A DNA stretch of 64,000 bases from Halocaridina rubra (GCA_037179515.1 JAXCGZ010015165.1:62001-126000), one strand, 5' to 3'; shown: positions 25,354-39,594, counted from the first letter of the stretch. Translations and numbers: made by a program. The notes: generated from the letters alone by a model not told the origin.

Positions 25354-28300
25354 AAATGCTAAAATGAAGCCACGAGTGAGGTTGGGGAATCTGTAATATG
25401 AACATAGTGGCATTCAGTTAGAATGAGTTCATTCCTAAGTATAGCAGATATAAGCTATAAGGTTGGATTCCTTTTAACCTTCTGTGGTGTAGTGGAAGCT
25501 CCTTGACTTAGTAATCATAAGTCCTAGGTTCGAGTCCCGGTCGGGGTAAAAAATGATTCATGTTTTCACATATGTAATGTGCTTAATTGGTTATTTCATG
25601 GCCCGAATGAGATTGGAAATTGAATTAAATGTTAAAATGAAGCCACGAGTGAGGTTGGGGAATCTGTAATATGAACATAGTGGCATTCAGTTAGAATGCG
25701 TTCATTCCTAAGTATAGCAGATATAAGCTATAAGGTTGGATTCCTTTTAACCTTCTGTGGTGTAGTGGTAGCGCCTTGACTTAGTAATCATAAGTCCCAG
25801 GTTCGAGTCCCGGTCGGGGTAAAAATGATTCATGTTTTCACATATGTAATGTGCTTCATTGGTTATTTCATGGCCCGAATGAGATTGGGAATTGAATTAA
25901 ATGCTAAAATGAAGCCACGAGTGAGGTTGGGGAATCTGTAATATGAACATAGTGGCATTCAGTTAGAATGCGTTCATTCCTAAGTATAGCAGATATAAGC
26001 TATAAGGGTGGATTCCTTTTAACCTTCTGTGGTGTAGTGGTAGCGCCTTGACTTAGTAATCATAAGTCCTAGGTTCGAGTCCCGGTCGGGGTAAAAAAAT
26101 ATTCATGTTTTCACATATGTAATGTGCTTAATTGGTTATTTCATGGCCCGAATGAGATTGGGAATCGAATTAAATGCTAAAATGAAGCCACGAGTGAGGT
26201 TGGGGAATCTGTAATATGAACATAGTGGCATTCAGTTAGAATGCGTTCATTCCTAAGTATAGCAGATATAAGCTATAAGGTTGGATTCCTTTTAACCTTC
26301 TGTGGTGTAGTGGTAGCGCCTTGACTTAGTAATCATAAGTCCTAGGTTCGAGTCCCAGTCGGGGTAAAAAATGATTCATGTTTCCACATATGTAATGTGC
26401 TTAATTGCTTATTTCATGGCCCGAATGAGATTGGGAATTGAATTAAATGCTAAAATGAAGCCACAAGTGAGGTTGGGGAATGTGTAATATGAACATAGTG
26501 GCATTCAGTTAGAATGCGCTCATTCCTAAGTATAGCAGGTATAAGCTATAAGGTTCTATTCCTTTTAACCTTCTGTGGTGTAGTGGTAGCGCCTTGACTT
26601 AGTAATCATAAGTCCTAGGTTCGAGTCCCGGTCGGGGTAAAAAATGATTCATGTTTTCACATATGTAATGTGCTTAATTGGTTATTTCATGGCCCGAATG
26701 AGATTGGGAATTGAATTAAATGCTAAAATGAAGCCACGAGTGAGGTTGGGGAATCAGTAATATGAACATAGTGGCATTCAGTTAGAATGCGTTCATTCCT
26801 AAGTATAGCAGATATAAGCTATAAGGTTGGATTCCTTTTAACCTTCTGTGGTGTAGTGGTAACGCCTTGAATTAGTAATCATAAGTCCTAGGTTCGAGTC
26901 CCGGTCGGGGTAAATTATGATTCATGTTTTCACATATGTAATGTGCTTAATTGGTTATTTCATGGCCCGAATGAGATTGGGAATTGAATTAAATGCTAAA
27001 ATGAAGCCACGAGTGAGGATGGGGAATCTGTAATATGAACATAGTGGCATTCAGTTAGAATGCGTTCATTCCTAAGTATAGCAGATATAAGCTATAAGGT
27101 TGGATTCCTTTTAACCTTCTGTGGTGTAGTGGTAGCGCCTTGACTTAGTAATCATGAGTCCTAGGTTCGAGTCCTGGTCGGGGTACAAAATGATTCATGT
27201 TTTCACATATGTAATGTGCTTAATTGGTTATTTCATGGCCCGAATGAGATTGGAAATTGAATTAAATGCTAAAATGAAGCCACGAGTGAGGTTGGGGAAT
27301 CTGTAATATGAACATAGTGGCATTCAGTTGGAATGCGTTCATTCCTAAGTATAGCAGATATAAGCTATAAGGTTGGATTCCTTTTAACCTTCTGTGGTGT
27401 AGTGGTAGCGCCTTGACTTAGTAATCATAAGTCCTAGGTTCGAGTCCCGGTCGGGGTAAAAAATGATTCATGTTTTCACATATGTAATGTGCTTAATTGG
27501 ATATTTCATGGCCCGAATGAGATTGGGAATCGAATTATATGCTAAAATGAAGCCACGAGTGAGATTGGGGAATCTGTAATATGAACATAGTGGCATTCAG
27601 TTAGAATGCGTTCATTCCTAAGTATAGCAGATATAAGCTATAAGGTTGGATTCCTTTTAACCTTGTGGTGTAGTGGTAGCGCCTTGACTTAGTAATCATA
27701 AGCCCTAGGTTCGAGTCCCGGTCGGGGTAAAAAATGATTCATGTTTTCACATATGTAATGTGCTTAATTGGTTATTTCATGGCCCAAATGAGATTGGGAA
27801 TTGAATTAAATGCTAAAATGAAGCCACGAGTGAGGTTGGGGAATCTGTAATATGAACATAGTGGCATTCAGTTAGAATGCGTTCATTCCTAAGTATAGCA
27901 GATATAAGCTATAAGGTTGGATTCCTTTTAACCTTCTGTGGTGTAGTGGTAGCGCCTTGACTTAGTAATCGTAAGTCCTAGGTTCGAGTCCCGGTCGGGG
28001 TAAAAAATATTCATGTTTTCACATATGTAATGTGCTTAATTGGTTATTTCATGGCCCGAATGAGATTGGGAATTGAATTAAATGCTAAAATGAAGCCATG
28101 AGTGAGGTTGGGGAATCTGTAATATGAACATAGTGGCATTCAGTTAGAATGCATTCATTCCTAAGTATAGCAGATATAAGCTATAAAGTTGGATTCCTTT
28201 TAACCTTCTGTGGTGTAGTGGTAGCGCCTTGACTTAGTAATCATAAGTCCTAGGTTCGAGTCCCAGTCGGGGTAAAAAATGATTCATGTTTTCACATATG

Positions 28301-29619
28301 TAATGTGCTTAATTGGTTATTTCATGGCCCGAATGAGATTGGGAATTGAATTAAATGCTATAATGAAGCCACGAGTGAGGTTGGGGAATCTGTAATATGA
28401 ACATAGTGGCATTCAGTTAGAATGCGTTCATTCCTAAGTATAGCAGATATAAGCTATAAGGTTGGATTCCTTTTAACCTTCTGTGGTGTAGTTGTAGCGC
28501 CTTGACTTAGTAATCATAAGTCCTAGGTTCGAGTTCCGGTCGGGGTAAAAAATGATTCATGTTTTCACATATGTAATGTGCTTAATTGGTTATTTCATGG
28601 CCCGAATGAGATTGGGAATTGAATTAAATGCTAAAATGAAGCCACGAGTGAGGTTGGGGAATCTGTAATATGAACATAGTGGCATTCAGTTAGAATGCGT
28701 TCATTCCTAAGTATAGCAGATATAAGCTATAAGATTGGATTCCTTTTAACCTTGTGGTGTAGTGGTAGCGCCTTGACTTAGTAATCATGAGTCCTAGGTT
28801 TGAGTCCCTGTCGGGGTAAAAAATGATTCATGTTTTCACATATGTAATGTGCTTAATTGGTTATTTCATGGCCCGAATGCCACGAGTGAGGTTGGGGAAT
28901 CTGTAATATGAACATAGTGGCATTCAGTTAGAATGCGTTCATTCCTAAGTATAGCAGATATAAGCTAAAACGTTGGATTCCTATTAACCTTCTGTGGTGT
29001 AGTGGTAGGGCCTTGACTTAGTAATCATAAGTCCTAGGTTCGAGTCCCGGTCGGGGTAAAAAATGATTCATGTTTTCACATGTGTAATGTGCTTAATTGG
29101 TTATTTCATGGCCCGAATGAGATTGGGAATTGAATTAAATGCTAAAATGAAGCCACGAGTGAGGTTGGGGAATCTGTAATATGAACATAGTGGCATTCAG
29201 TTAGAATGCATTCATTCCTAAGTATAGCAGATATAAGCTATAAGGTTGGATTCCTTTTAACCTTCTGTGGTGTAGTGGTAGCGCCTTGACTTAGTAATCA
29301 TAAGTCCTAGGTTCGAGTCTCGGTCAGGGTAAAAAATGATTCATGTTTTCACATATGTAATGTGCTTAATTGGTTATTTCATTGCCCGAATGAGATTGGG
29401 AATTGAATTAAATGCTAAAATGAAGCCACGAGTGAGGTTGGGGAATCTGTAATATGAACATAGTGGCATTCAGTTAGAATGCGTTCATTCCTAAGTATAG
29501 CAGATATAAGCTATAAGGTTGGATTCCTTTTAACCTTCTGTGATGTAGTGGTAGCGCCTTGACTTAGTAATCATAAGTCCTAGGTTCGAGTCCCGGTCGG
29601 GGTAAAAAAAAAAAAATGA

Positions 29620-29622
<3 letters not shown>
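25354..29622 (+). repeat. tRNA-like 273-bp tandem array, plus-strand half (16 units)
   Basis: The same unit inverted. The landmark ending in gtcggggt falls at 25548, 25820, 26092, 26365, 26638, 26911, 27184, 27457, 27728, 28001, 28273, 28546, 28817, 29057, 29330 and 29603. Spacing is 271-273 bp except one 240-bp step, where a deletion removes part of the spacer near 28880. Units differ from each other by scattered single substitutions, so the array is young or homogenised. The outer end stops at aaaatgattcat against (TA)n. Confidence 0.95.
27384..27476 (+). promoter_or_regulatory. Representative internal RNA polymerase III promoter in an array unit
   Basis: This unit is typical of the array. 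The A box TGGTGTAGTGG at 27395-27405 fits TRGYNNANNNG exactly. The B box GGTTCGAGTCC at 27437-27447 contains an exact GWTCRANNC. Start-to-start spacing is 42 bp, within the range of tRNA genes, and TTTT at 27473-27476 would end a transcript of roughly 90 nt. A partial T-stem pairs 4 of 5 positions, but the anticodon stem and acceptor stem do not fold properly, so a charged tRNA is unlikely. Whether it is transcribed is unknown. Confidence 0.6.

Positions 29623-29707
<85 letters not shown>
29623..29707. repeat. (TA)n microsatellite
   Basis: About 85 bp of TA between the right end of the tRNA-like array and the minus-strand Tigger. Confidence 0.97.
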
Positions 29708-29710
<3 letters not shown>

Positions 29711-32142
29711 TGCTCCCTAGTTTACTCTGGGGGTTCGGTTCCGGGACCCATCACGAAATGTGAAAATCTGCGTAGTAGGAGCACCATATTTATTTTAGGT
29801 GTTTTACATTTATTTTTACCTTTACTCTATAAACCCTCCCTGCACTGTTAACAATCCACCCTTTACTTTATTAATAACAGCTTGCAAGTGTAAATGTATA
29901 TGAATGTGATAGGTAAGCTTACCGTGAATGACGTGATGATGACGTTTACATACTCAACAGCCAATGACAGCTTTGCGGCTGCTTTTTGCGAGAGAAGAAC
30001 ATGGTAATGGGGAGTTGCTGTCGCGGTTTTATCTTTTGTGCGAAGATGGCAGTGCAGCCAACCTCACAGCTTTCACAACTGCCAAGTTATGCACTTTGTC
30101 AGGAGCGAATCCCTTGTAGTCCTAGACGACTTCGGGCCACAATTTCTTCCAGCTGGCATTGATTGTGGCTGGCCTCATCTCTTTGAGTGCATTCTGAGTA
30201 TTTTGAAGGCATGTAGCAATCTTGTAGTTACGCCAGTACGCCTTCAGTGCAAATTCTTTGTCCTCATCCATGGAGTCAACCAGGTTCGCCAGGGCATTTT
30301 GTGTGTAGAGGACCTTGAACACACAAATAACGCCTTGATCCATAGGCTGAATCAATGATGTCGTATTCGGTGGCAGGAACTCTACCTGAGCACCGTCATA
30401 ATGGAGATCAATTGCGTGGCCACCAGCATTATGCATCAAACGAAGGACTTTAAATTCAAGGCCCTTCTCTGCAAGATAAACTCGGACCTGAGGGATAAAA
30501 CATTGGTAAAACTAGTTAGATGTGAGGCTTTTCGTGATCCAGGCCTTAGGGTTATGCATCCAATACACTGGCAGCAGATTCTTGTTTTTATTCTTCAAAG
30601 CCCCAATGCTCTTTGACGTATAGATAAGCCTGGGCTTTAACATAAGCCCGCAGCATTCCTGCACATGACGAGGGTAACGCAATCTTTGTGTGCTTTAAAT
30701 CTAGGGGCTTTAACTTCTTCCGTGGAAAGAAATCTGCGAGACGGCATTCTCTTCCAGAATAACCAGTCTCATTCATGTTAAATACTTGCTCAGGAGCATA
30801 ACCGCCTTCCTCGATAATTTTCTTGAATTCGTTATTTACATAATCATCAGCTGCAGCTGTATCTGCAGAGGTAGCTTCGCCATACATCAAAACGCTCTTT
30901 AGGCGGCCAAAGCGTTTTTGAAATTTGGCGAACCATCCCTTGCTAGCAACGAACGATGGTTTCCTCGGGTGAGGATCGCTGGAGGGTCTTGGTTGTGGGT
31001 CTTCCATTTCTTTTTCTTTCTCCTCCTCCTCACAGTCGCCACTGTCGTCATCGGGTTCGTTTGCAGCAAATGTCTCATACAGCTTCTTTGCCTTCTTTTG
31101 TATGATACTAGTGTCTAAGCTGATGTTCTTTTTCTTGCAATCAGCAATCCACAGGGCCAAAGCAGATTCCATCCACACTATTATCTTATTGCGGGGTGTT
31201 ACAACCCTCTTCGCTGTTTTGTTAAAAGTAATAGTCACTGTCTTCCTGATATTCACCTCGTCCTTCTTAGCGAGAGCAGTAGATTCGTTGAGGCCAAAAT
31301 GGCGGCCGACATTCGAGAACCTTCTTCCTTCCTTCAGCATATCTAACAGTTTTACCTTATCTGCTATGGTCATCATCTTCCTTTGCTGCTTAGGCTCACT
31401 ACCAGAAGCCTTAAATGATGAAAGACGCTTGGGCGGCATTGCATGGGCTGAAATACAAAAGTTTCACAATATCACAAGCACAACGTATTAAGCACAACAC
31501 GAACGGCGCACTTGAGTAAACTGAATGGGTGAGGCAAGACAGTGGAAGATGCTGGGAGAATGAAGCTTCAATCAAAAAGCCAATCAGACCCCATGATACA
31601 GAACATACAGAACACAATTCTGTGATTCGCCGTCTCCCACCCATCAGCCAATAGCATCCTGTGTACTATCTCATGTAGGTGCGACCCTTTGCTTTTTCCA
31701 GAACGCCGATACTGGTATCGTATTTTATATGGTGCAGAGTTACATTTTTAAATTTATGTTTTTTACTATATTTTACTGTTTTATTATTCTTAGGCTGATA
31801 AATACTTTTTTTTTTATCAATAAAATAATGAAAATACTGGAAATTTTTTTATGTACTATCTCACGTAGGTGCGACCATTTGTGTTTTCCGAAATGCCGAT
31901 ACCAGCATCATACTTTATATGGTGCAGAGTTACATGTTTAAATTTATGTTTTTTTTTATGATTTTTTACTGTTTTATTATTCTTAGGCTGGGAAATACTT
32001 TTTTTATCAATAAAATAATGAAAATACAGGAAATTTTAATATTTAAACATATCATGGATTTTCGCATATACCCAGAAATAAAATACATTTGCTCGCCAGA
32101 AAAATCCGCAATGCACTGAATTCGCAATATAGCGAGGGATTA

Positions 32143-32145
<3 letters not shown>
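29708..32145 (-). mobile_element. Tigger DNA transposon, minus strand, internally deleted
   Basis: CAGTGCTCCC at 29708 and GGGATTACTG at 32145, each against (TA)n. It is about 2.4 kb and lacks most of the subterminal arrays: two 5' modules remain (palindromic motif near 31705 and 31903) and one 3' module. It carries a damaged transposase. Confidence 0.88.
30005..31439 (-). pseudogene. Tigger transposase with mutated catalytic residues
   Basis: ATG at 31437-31439 (MPPKRLSSFKAS). The N-terminal half is open through both DNA-binding domains. Damage is then concentrated in the catalytic part. The first catalytic Asp is Asn (NMNETG), followed by a frameshift. The second is His (MHNAGGH). The third is kept (QPMDQGV). 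A TAG follows WPEVV near 30122. Downstream, a deletion joins AVRLAAL directly to the QQLPITMFF segment, removing most of the acidic C-terminal region. The enzyme cannot be active. Its DNA-binding half, uninterrupted for about 220 codons, could in principle still bind element ends. Confidence 0.88.

Positions 32146-32226
<81 letters not shown>
32146..32226. repeat. (TA)n microsatellite
   Basis: About 80 bp of TA between the minus-strand Tigger and a fold-back element. Confidence 0.97.
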
Positions 32227-32229
<3 letters not shown>

Positions 32230-32600
32230 CCCCTCGTTTATCACGGGCGTTCGGTTCAAGGACCAGTTGCGATAGGTGATTTTCCGCAAAGTAAGAACAC
32301 CTTAAAAAAAAAAAATTTTTTTTTTTTTTTTTAGATGACTGTGACTCCAGGACGGGCCAAAAATGATAAAGTAATACAGCCTTTATCAGGCTGTAAAGAG
32401 AAATAGAGATGGAGAGTTTCATGACCTGTCAGGTGCGAAGGAATTATAAAAGATATGTAATGAATATCAAATTCTCTGCTGGGTTTTCATATACATCTGC
32501 ATTACTTTAATGATGTCTATTCCAAAAATTCTCCTTAGACCTTATTATTATTATTATTATTATTTGGCAACAATAATTTTCGTTTGATGATGATTGTGGA

Positions 32601-32661
<61 letters not shown>

Positions 32662-32836
32662 TTGTAATTCGTATAGGGAAATAGCGTGTAGAGAATATAT
32701 ATACTGTACAGGTATTTCATTTAAGTTTCCCATGAATGCAATATGATATACGTTTTCTTTGAACGAATTGTATACTTTTTTTTTCTCTCAGTTCACACTA
32801 TTTATGTAAAAATTTCATGCAGATAGATAGAATAGT
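32227..32836. mobile_element. Fold-back element, left part (split by a LINE)
   Basis: Tigger-like end at 32227 (acccctcgtttatcacgg), a 220-bp module in minus sense (32340-32550), (TTA)n tracts and inner sequence matching 8600-8770 of the complete copy in reverse. The element is interrupted at about 32836, within the string that reads gcagatagat...gaaccaagg, by a CR1-like LINE, and resumes at 34151. Confidence 0.65.
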
Positions 32837-34150
32837 GATTACCTAATTGTGTTTACGGGAACAAGCCCAAAGCTCGTATCTTCCCGTCTCCTAATCGGTT
32901 CCATTTTATACTTAGCGATACTTATCTTACCTGTCCTTAAAACTATTGATTGAGATAGCATTAACTACCTCCTCGCTTAGCGAATTTCATTTATCAACTA
33001 CTCTTACACTGAAAAAGTATTTCCTTACATCCTGCAAAGAAGTTTTCTTATGAAGCTTCAAACTATGACCTCTAGTTCTAGAGCCTACCATATCAAAATA
33101 TCGATCCCTATGTACTCTATCATAACCATGAAGGAATTTAAAGACTGTCACCATATCCCCCCTCAATCTTGTAGCTTCGAGTGATGGTAAGTCTAATTCC
33201 CTCAGCCTCTCATCATAACTGAGATTACGTATTTCTGGCACCAGTTTCGTGGCATGTCTTTGAATTTTTTCAAGCTTAGCTATGTGCTTTTTCAAGTGCG
33301 GATTCCAAAAGGGGGCTGCATATTCGAGTTTTGGCCTCACATAGGTTACATAAATATTTCTGAACATGTCCCATGTCCATGTGCCTGAAGGCTACCCTTA
33401 CATTTGATAAGAATGCATATGCAGCCCTTACTATGCCATTTATATATATTTATGGAGACAAATCTGCCAGTATGTTTACTCCTAGATCTCTCTCATTTTC
33501 TGTCTCTTGAAGTTGTACTCCAGCCACCTAGTAGTCAAGCTTGATCCTTCTTGCACTTGTACCCATTCTCATTACCTTACATTTTGAAGTATTGAATTTC
33601 ATTAGCCACTTTTCTGACCACTCTTGCAGACTATTTAGATCTTCCTGAAGTTCTCTACCATTGTTCTCGTTTCCTACTTTTTTCACAGTCTTTGCATCAT
33701 CTGCAAACATATTCATGAATGAATTTACAGATTCTGGTAGGTCATGTACATATGCAAGGAACAAAAGTGGCCCTAAAACTGAACCCTGTGGAACTCCACT
33801 ACTAACTCTTCTCCATTCAGACACTGAGTGTCTTACTCTAACCCTCTGTTCCGTTCCATCTAAGTAAGTTTTTATCAATTTCAAGACATTTCCACCTATT
33901 CTAGCCATAGCTTGCAGCTTCTTAATAAGTCTCCCATGTGGAACAGTGTCAAATGCTTTCTGGAAGTTTAGGAATATGCAATCTGCCCAGCCCTCTCTTT
34001 CCTGTAAGATTCGGCTTACCTCATCATAAAATTCTAATAAGTTTGTTACTTTTGACTCTACCTTCTCTGAAGCCATGTTGCCTCACTGACAAAAAGTTGA
34101 AGGATTCCAAGGGAAGATAGATGTTTCCTTAGTAGTTTCTCCATAACTTT
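32837..34150 (-). pseudogene. CR1-like LINE, 5'-truncated copy (reverse transcriptase 3' half)
   Basis: On the minus strand this keeps the region from the FREGRSTVT-adjacent part of the reverse transcriptase to the 3' end. Visible are DCIFLNFQKAFDTVPH, SSGVPQGSVLGPLLF, the catalytic FADD box (NMFADDAKTV) and the conserved C-terminal stretch YVRPKLEYAAPFWNP. A stop or frameshift near 33370-33530 separates the open blocks 33528-34076 and 32987-33367. The 3' end has a single tail repeat (acctaattgtg on the plus strand). The flanks show it inserted into a fold-back element. Confidence 0.85.
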
Positions 34151-35260
<1,110 letters not shown>

Positions 35261-37300
35261 CTTCCACTTGTTGTACCTAAAATACTGTCTCTCCCTTGCA
35301 TCTCTGCTATAATTGCCTGCCAGGGACCACCACTAAAGCAGCCCTGAATAAAGTAAGAGCCAGTTACTGCTCTAGAAATATATTCTACAGATGACATCAC
35401 CAGGAGGGACATTGAAGCATCCTCATTTGGCAGCCAATCATCCCAAAGGCAGCATCTCACCTCAACAGTCAAGCTTATTTCAAACCTTATTTACGTGGCA
35501 TCTTCAATGGAATTCATCTGGCACAAACAAGGTGAGGGATAGTGTATGGTAAAGCTCGTGGGTCAAGCAAATTGGTTTTACGAGAATTACTTACATTCGT
35601 TACTGGCTAAATCCTACGAATTTTTTTCTCAGATGCCATTCCCATGCAAACGAACTATTGTAGATTACCTAACTGGAATCTCACTTGCCAAAGGTAATTC
35701 CTTAACCTGGAAATTACAGCTGATATACATTGCTAAGAAGTTTCTTTTCACTGAATATGATAAACGGAAAATCTCATCCTCTGAAGATTGGTTATGAGCG
35801 CGTAAAATTCTAGCCCTTCTCCTCATAAATTCTAATTTCATTTCACCTCTTTCTATCATCGTAAATAAAGTGTTTTACGTCAAAAACTCGTGAATAAAGC
35901 TACTTGCTATATAAATTGCAAATAATTAATCATTTAACTAAAGTGTTTTATGCTATAAACTGCAAATAATTAAAAGGTAATTTTACCCTGTTGGCTTTGC
36001 AAATATTTCCTGTTAACCACAATTTAATGAATGCATACTGTATTTATCTTGCTGATTCTTCATATGTTGGGGATAAAGTGTTTTGAGTTATAAGTTGCAA
36101 ATACTTCAAAAGGTGATTTTCCCCCCCATTTTCAATGCAAACAGTTCTTGATAACAAAAAGTGAATGAATACTGTATTTATCTCGTAGATTCTTCCTTTA
36201 TCGTAAATATAGTGTTTTACCGTATTAATTGCAAATCAGTAATAAGCATTGCAACTTTTGTGGTTGCCCACAATTTAAGGAATACATACAGTACTGTATT
36301 TGTCTTGCTTATTCTTCATTTATTGTGAATAAATTGTTTTCCTTTAATACCAGCAAATAATTAATGGTTTTGTATGCTCTTATGGTAGCATAAATATTTC
36401 TGGTTAGCTGTGACTAGCCAATATATTCTAATCCAGTAGAATAATATTGGAAACTCATTATATGTGTGCTCATGCTTTCAGTTTCCCGCTATTAACAGTG
36501 TGTCGTTTCTGTTTCCGCATTTGCAGTGTCCTCTATACTACTCTACCTGGGTGACAGAGGTAATCGTTGAGTTGAGGCCAAAGTCTTGGCATACATCTGT
36601 GGTGCCGGGAAACAAAATCGTGCTCACCACCTCTGGGATTCGGGGCAGTATTTCATAAAATTTAATTTAAAAAAATTTAATTCAATTCTTTTAATGTTAT
36701 TGCATTTCCAAAATTAAAAGAAAGTTGAATTCTGAGTTTCATTTAACTGAGTAGTGGTATATGGGTGGGGTGTTCTACTACAAATATCTGTCCTGTCTGT
36801 TTGTGAGCTCTTAATTATAGCGCACACCCCCATGGGTCAAAAAAATGCTAAATTTTTTTATTAGCTAAGAACCTTCCTTAAACCCTCAAGAATATGAAAA
36901 AAATACGCAGTTTACTATTTTTGAAGATCTGTGGCATCACATTCCCTCCCTAAACCACCCTACCCCCACCCTCCAAGGAACCCAAACATCAATCCCAGTA
37001 TACTACGTGCGAATCTGATGCCCCACATGCTAGGTTTTTTCAGATTTTCATACATTTGCTTCATTTCTACGTAGAATGTAGACATATCTATCATAAATAA
37101 CACAATAATGCTTCATGTCATAATGAGTAAGCAATATTTTGTGTAATTTTTTCCTCTGAAAAAAAAAAAAAAAAAAAAATAAAGCTTATGCCATTTTTTT
37201 ACGTGTTCAAACACTAGATTAGTCTCGTTCCCAGCTTGTATAAACATCTCTTTTCTCGTCCCAGCTCATCAGTTAGTTCCTTCACGATACTGCTAGATAC
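35261..37300. other. No supported gene; four degenerate tandem repeats
   Basis: AT-rich sequence. About four degenerate copies of a roughly 140-bp unit lie at 35860-36420, recognisable by ataaagtgtttta, taaattgcaaataatt and actgtatttatcttgctgattcttc. Open frames at 35254-35472 (minus) and 35546-35797 (plus) show no family features I recognise. The stretch 36720-37300 contains C-rich and T-rich runs and is probably the flank of the Mutator-like element that follows. Confidence 0.5.
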
Positions 37301-37404
37301 GTGAAGAAAGTGAAAGTTTTTGTTTCTGATTTTCTTTTTATTGGATTTTATTTTAGTGAACTTGGTTTTTATTTTAGTGAATCAAGATCAGTGATAGCAG
37401 CAAT

Positions 37405-38777
37405 GCCTCGGAGAAAGGCTGCTGCAAAGAAGGCATTTACGAAGAGAAAAGAACAATGTTTATCTGTTGTTACTGGTATGGATCAGCGAGTGGTTGCCAT
37501 AGAATCGAAGCAACGCCTTCCACTGTTGACACTGAATCAGCTGTTTCTCCCTCAGCTGTTTCTTCCTCATCAAGAAAACTAACTTACAGTAAGGACATCC
37601 TTCAATTTACGAAGACAGTAGATAAAGAGAATATTATTTAGTGAATCAAAATATTTGAAAAATCTAGCTATTGACTGCAGCAATTGCAGTGAGAAGGCAT
37701 CAGTAAATCCAAGCCTTGGTGTTACAATGGGAAGCTCTATCAAAGTGAATTCAACGTGTGAAAATTGTGGAAGTATTGTCAGTGATGAAACTTCTTCTTT
37801 TCATGAGGGAAGTGAGAAGTATGAAGTAAATATGAGAATGGTAGAATTTGCTTTAGTTGAAAATGGATATGCATCATTGCAAAACTTTTGTAAAGTGTTT
37901 GAATCACCCATTCCATCCAGTTCATGGTTTTTTGAAATGACAAAAATTGTGGAGGAAAGAGGTATACAGCAGTGTGAAGAAACATTGAATAAAGTTAGAA
38001 AATTTGTACATAACAAATTGGAGAGAGAAAATGAAGATAATTCAGAGATAAAAGATGTGGCAGTGAGTTGCGATGGATCTTGGTCAAAAAGGGGTTTTAC
38101 ATCTAAATGTGGTGTTGTGTGTGTAATTCACTTAGACACAGGATTTGTAATAGACTTTGAAATTTTGTCTAAGTATTGTGCAGTTTGTAATGAACATATG
38201 AATGATGATGATCCAGACAACAGGTGGTATGAAGAACATGAGAATAGTTGTCAAAAGAACTTTGATGGTAGTTCACCAGCTATGAAAACGGCAGGATGGT
38301 GTAGGTTGTGGGCAAGAAGTGTTGAAAAATGTAAAATGAGATATGTGAGAGTTATATCAGATGGGGATTCGAAAGCTTATAGCTCTGTAGTTGATGCAAA
38401 ACCTTATGGTGCTGATGTTATTATACGAAAAGAAGAATGTATGAATCATGCGCAGAAGAGAATAGCCAATGAGTCCTTACATCATGTCTTGTGGTCATTT
38501 GCCTCAAAAACAAAATTTTTTTGGCCTTCAAAGAATGAAATTCATGTTTGCTAAGGGAATTATACAGTTCAATCATAGATTCCTAACTGCAACTTTCTCT
38601 GGCTTAGGGGAAGTTGGGTTTGCTGTGGCAGCAAGACAAGAGAAAGAACGACTGAGGAAGGATTTAGCAGTGACAAAACAAAAGGAAATAAGAAGAAATA
38701 AAAGGAGGAGAATCATAGAAGAAGAAGCTAAGAAAACAAGAGAAGAAGGAACAACATATGAAGCAGGAGGATTTTGA
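37405..38777 (+). pseudogene. Mutator-like (MULE) transposase pseudogene
   Basis: The plus-strand coding remains begin MPRRKAAAKKAF at 37405. Two compensating frameshifts occur before 37655. An open block of 299 codons (37655-38554) then holds the family core: a CxxC pair (NSTCENCGS), the helical segment ending NKVRKFVHNKL, VAVSCDGSWSKRG with the presumed first catalytic Asp, a Cys/His cluster (KYCAVCNEHM ... NSCQKNFDGSS), VRVISDGDSKAY with the second Asp, and ECMNHAQKRI. These match the arthropod Mutator-like transposase domain. After ANESLHHV the frame is lost, and an out-of-frame C-terminus (IQFNHRFLTATFSGLGEVGF plus a basic tail) continues to 38777. An internal deletion is likely at about 38470-38560, removing the third acidic residue. 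It has no introns that I can see. Confidence 0.75.
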
Positions 38778-39594
38778 ATAACTGGGTAGAGGTCAGACTG
38801 GAGAATAGGGAAGAGGCCCACCCCTGGCAAAAAGAAACCGTATTCAATGAGATTTTGACCTCAGCAACCCCCAGGGGTGAGGCAAAATCCTTTTGCCGAC
38901 AAAGGCCAAACTTAAAATAACTTATATTGGTAAGTAAATGAAAATTTTTGACAAAGTAGTGATGTGGTAACAGTTTATATATTTATTTAATTTTTAATCG
39001 CGTTTTTCTCAAAACTAACTTCTTTGCCTTTAGGTACACTTTTTGCCCAAAATTATTGATCAAATTGATTGATTTTTGGAGGCAAGGTAGGTTTGTTATT
39101 TATGTACAGGTATGTGCTTGAATTTTTCCAAAAACAAATATTTTTATTTTTATGATTATTTTTTTTTATTTTTTTCCGTTTTTGCTAAATTTCCATTTTT
39201 TGGTGGAATAAAAATTCACAAACAATTCTCAGTTACACAAAATAGGAAAAATAGCTACCTTGGCATGCAAAAGAACATTTTAGCTATATAATCATATCAA
39301 TAACATTAATTTTGATTCTTAATTTTTTTTGGAAAATGTACCGAAATGATTTTTTTCCTTTTTTTTTATCATAACTATATTTTTTTTTTCAAAACGCAAA
39401 AATACTTGTGCAATATAAAGGTGCTGTAGGCACTGTAATGTCACAAAAAAATCCTCCTCCTAAGTCAAATACTTTTTTTTTGGGAAATATTTTTCTGAAA
39501 AATCCTTCACGGGGGTGGAGGGTATCCTTAACCGAGTTCAGTACATTGAGTCTCCTTAATAAAACAGAATCTTAACAACTCTCCATTCCCCCAA
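38778..39594. other. AT-rich 3' flank of the Mutator-like element
   Basis: No coding potential. Many T-runs and A-runs occur (for example 39155-39200 and 39340-39390). The strings cccccaggggtgag near 38870 and cacgggggtggaggg near 39507 might belong to element ends, but I found no convincing terminal inverted repeat. Confidence 0.35.
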
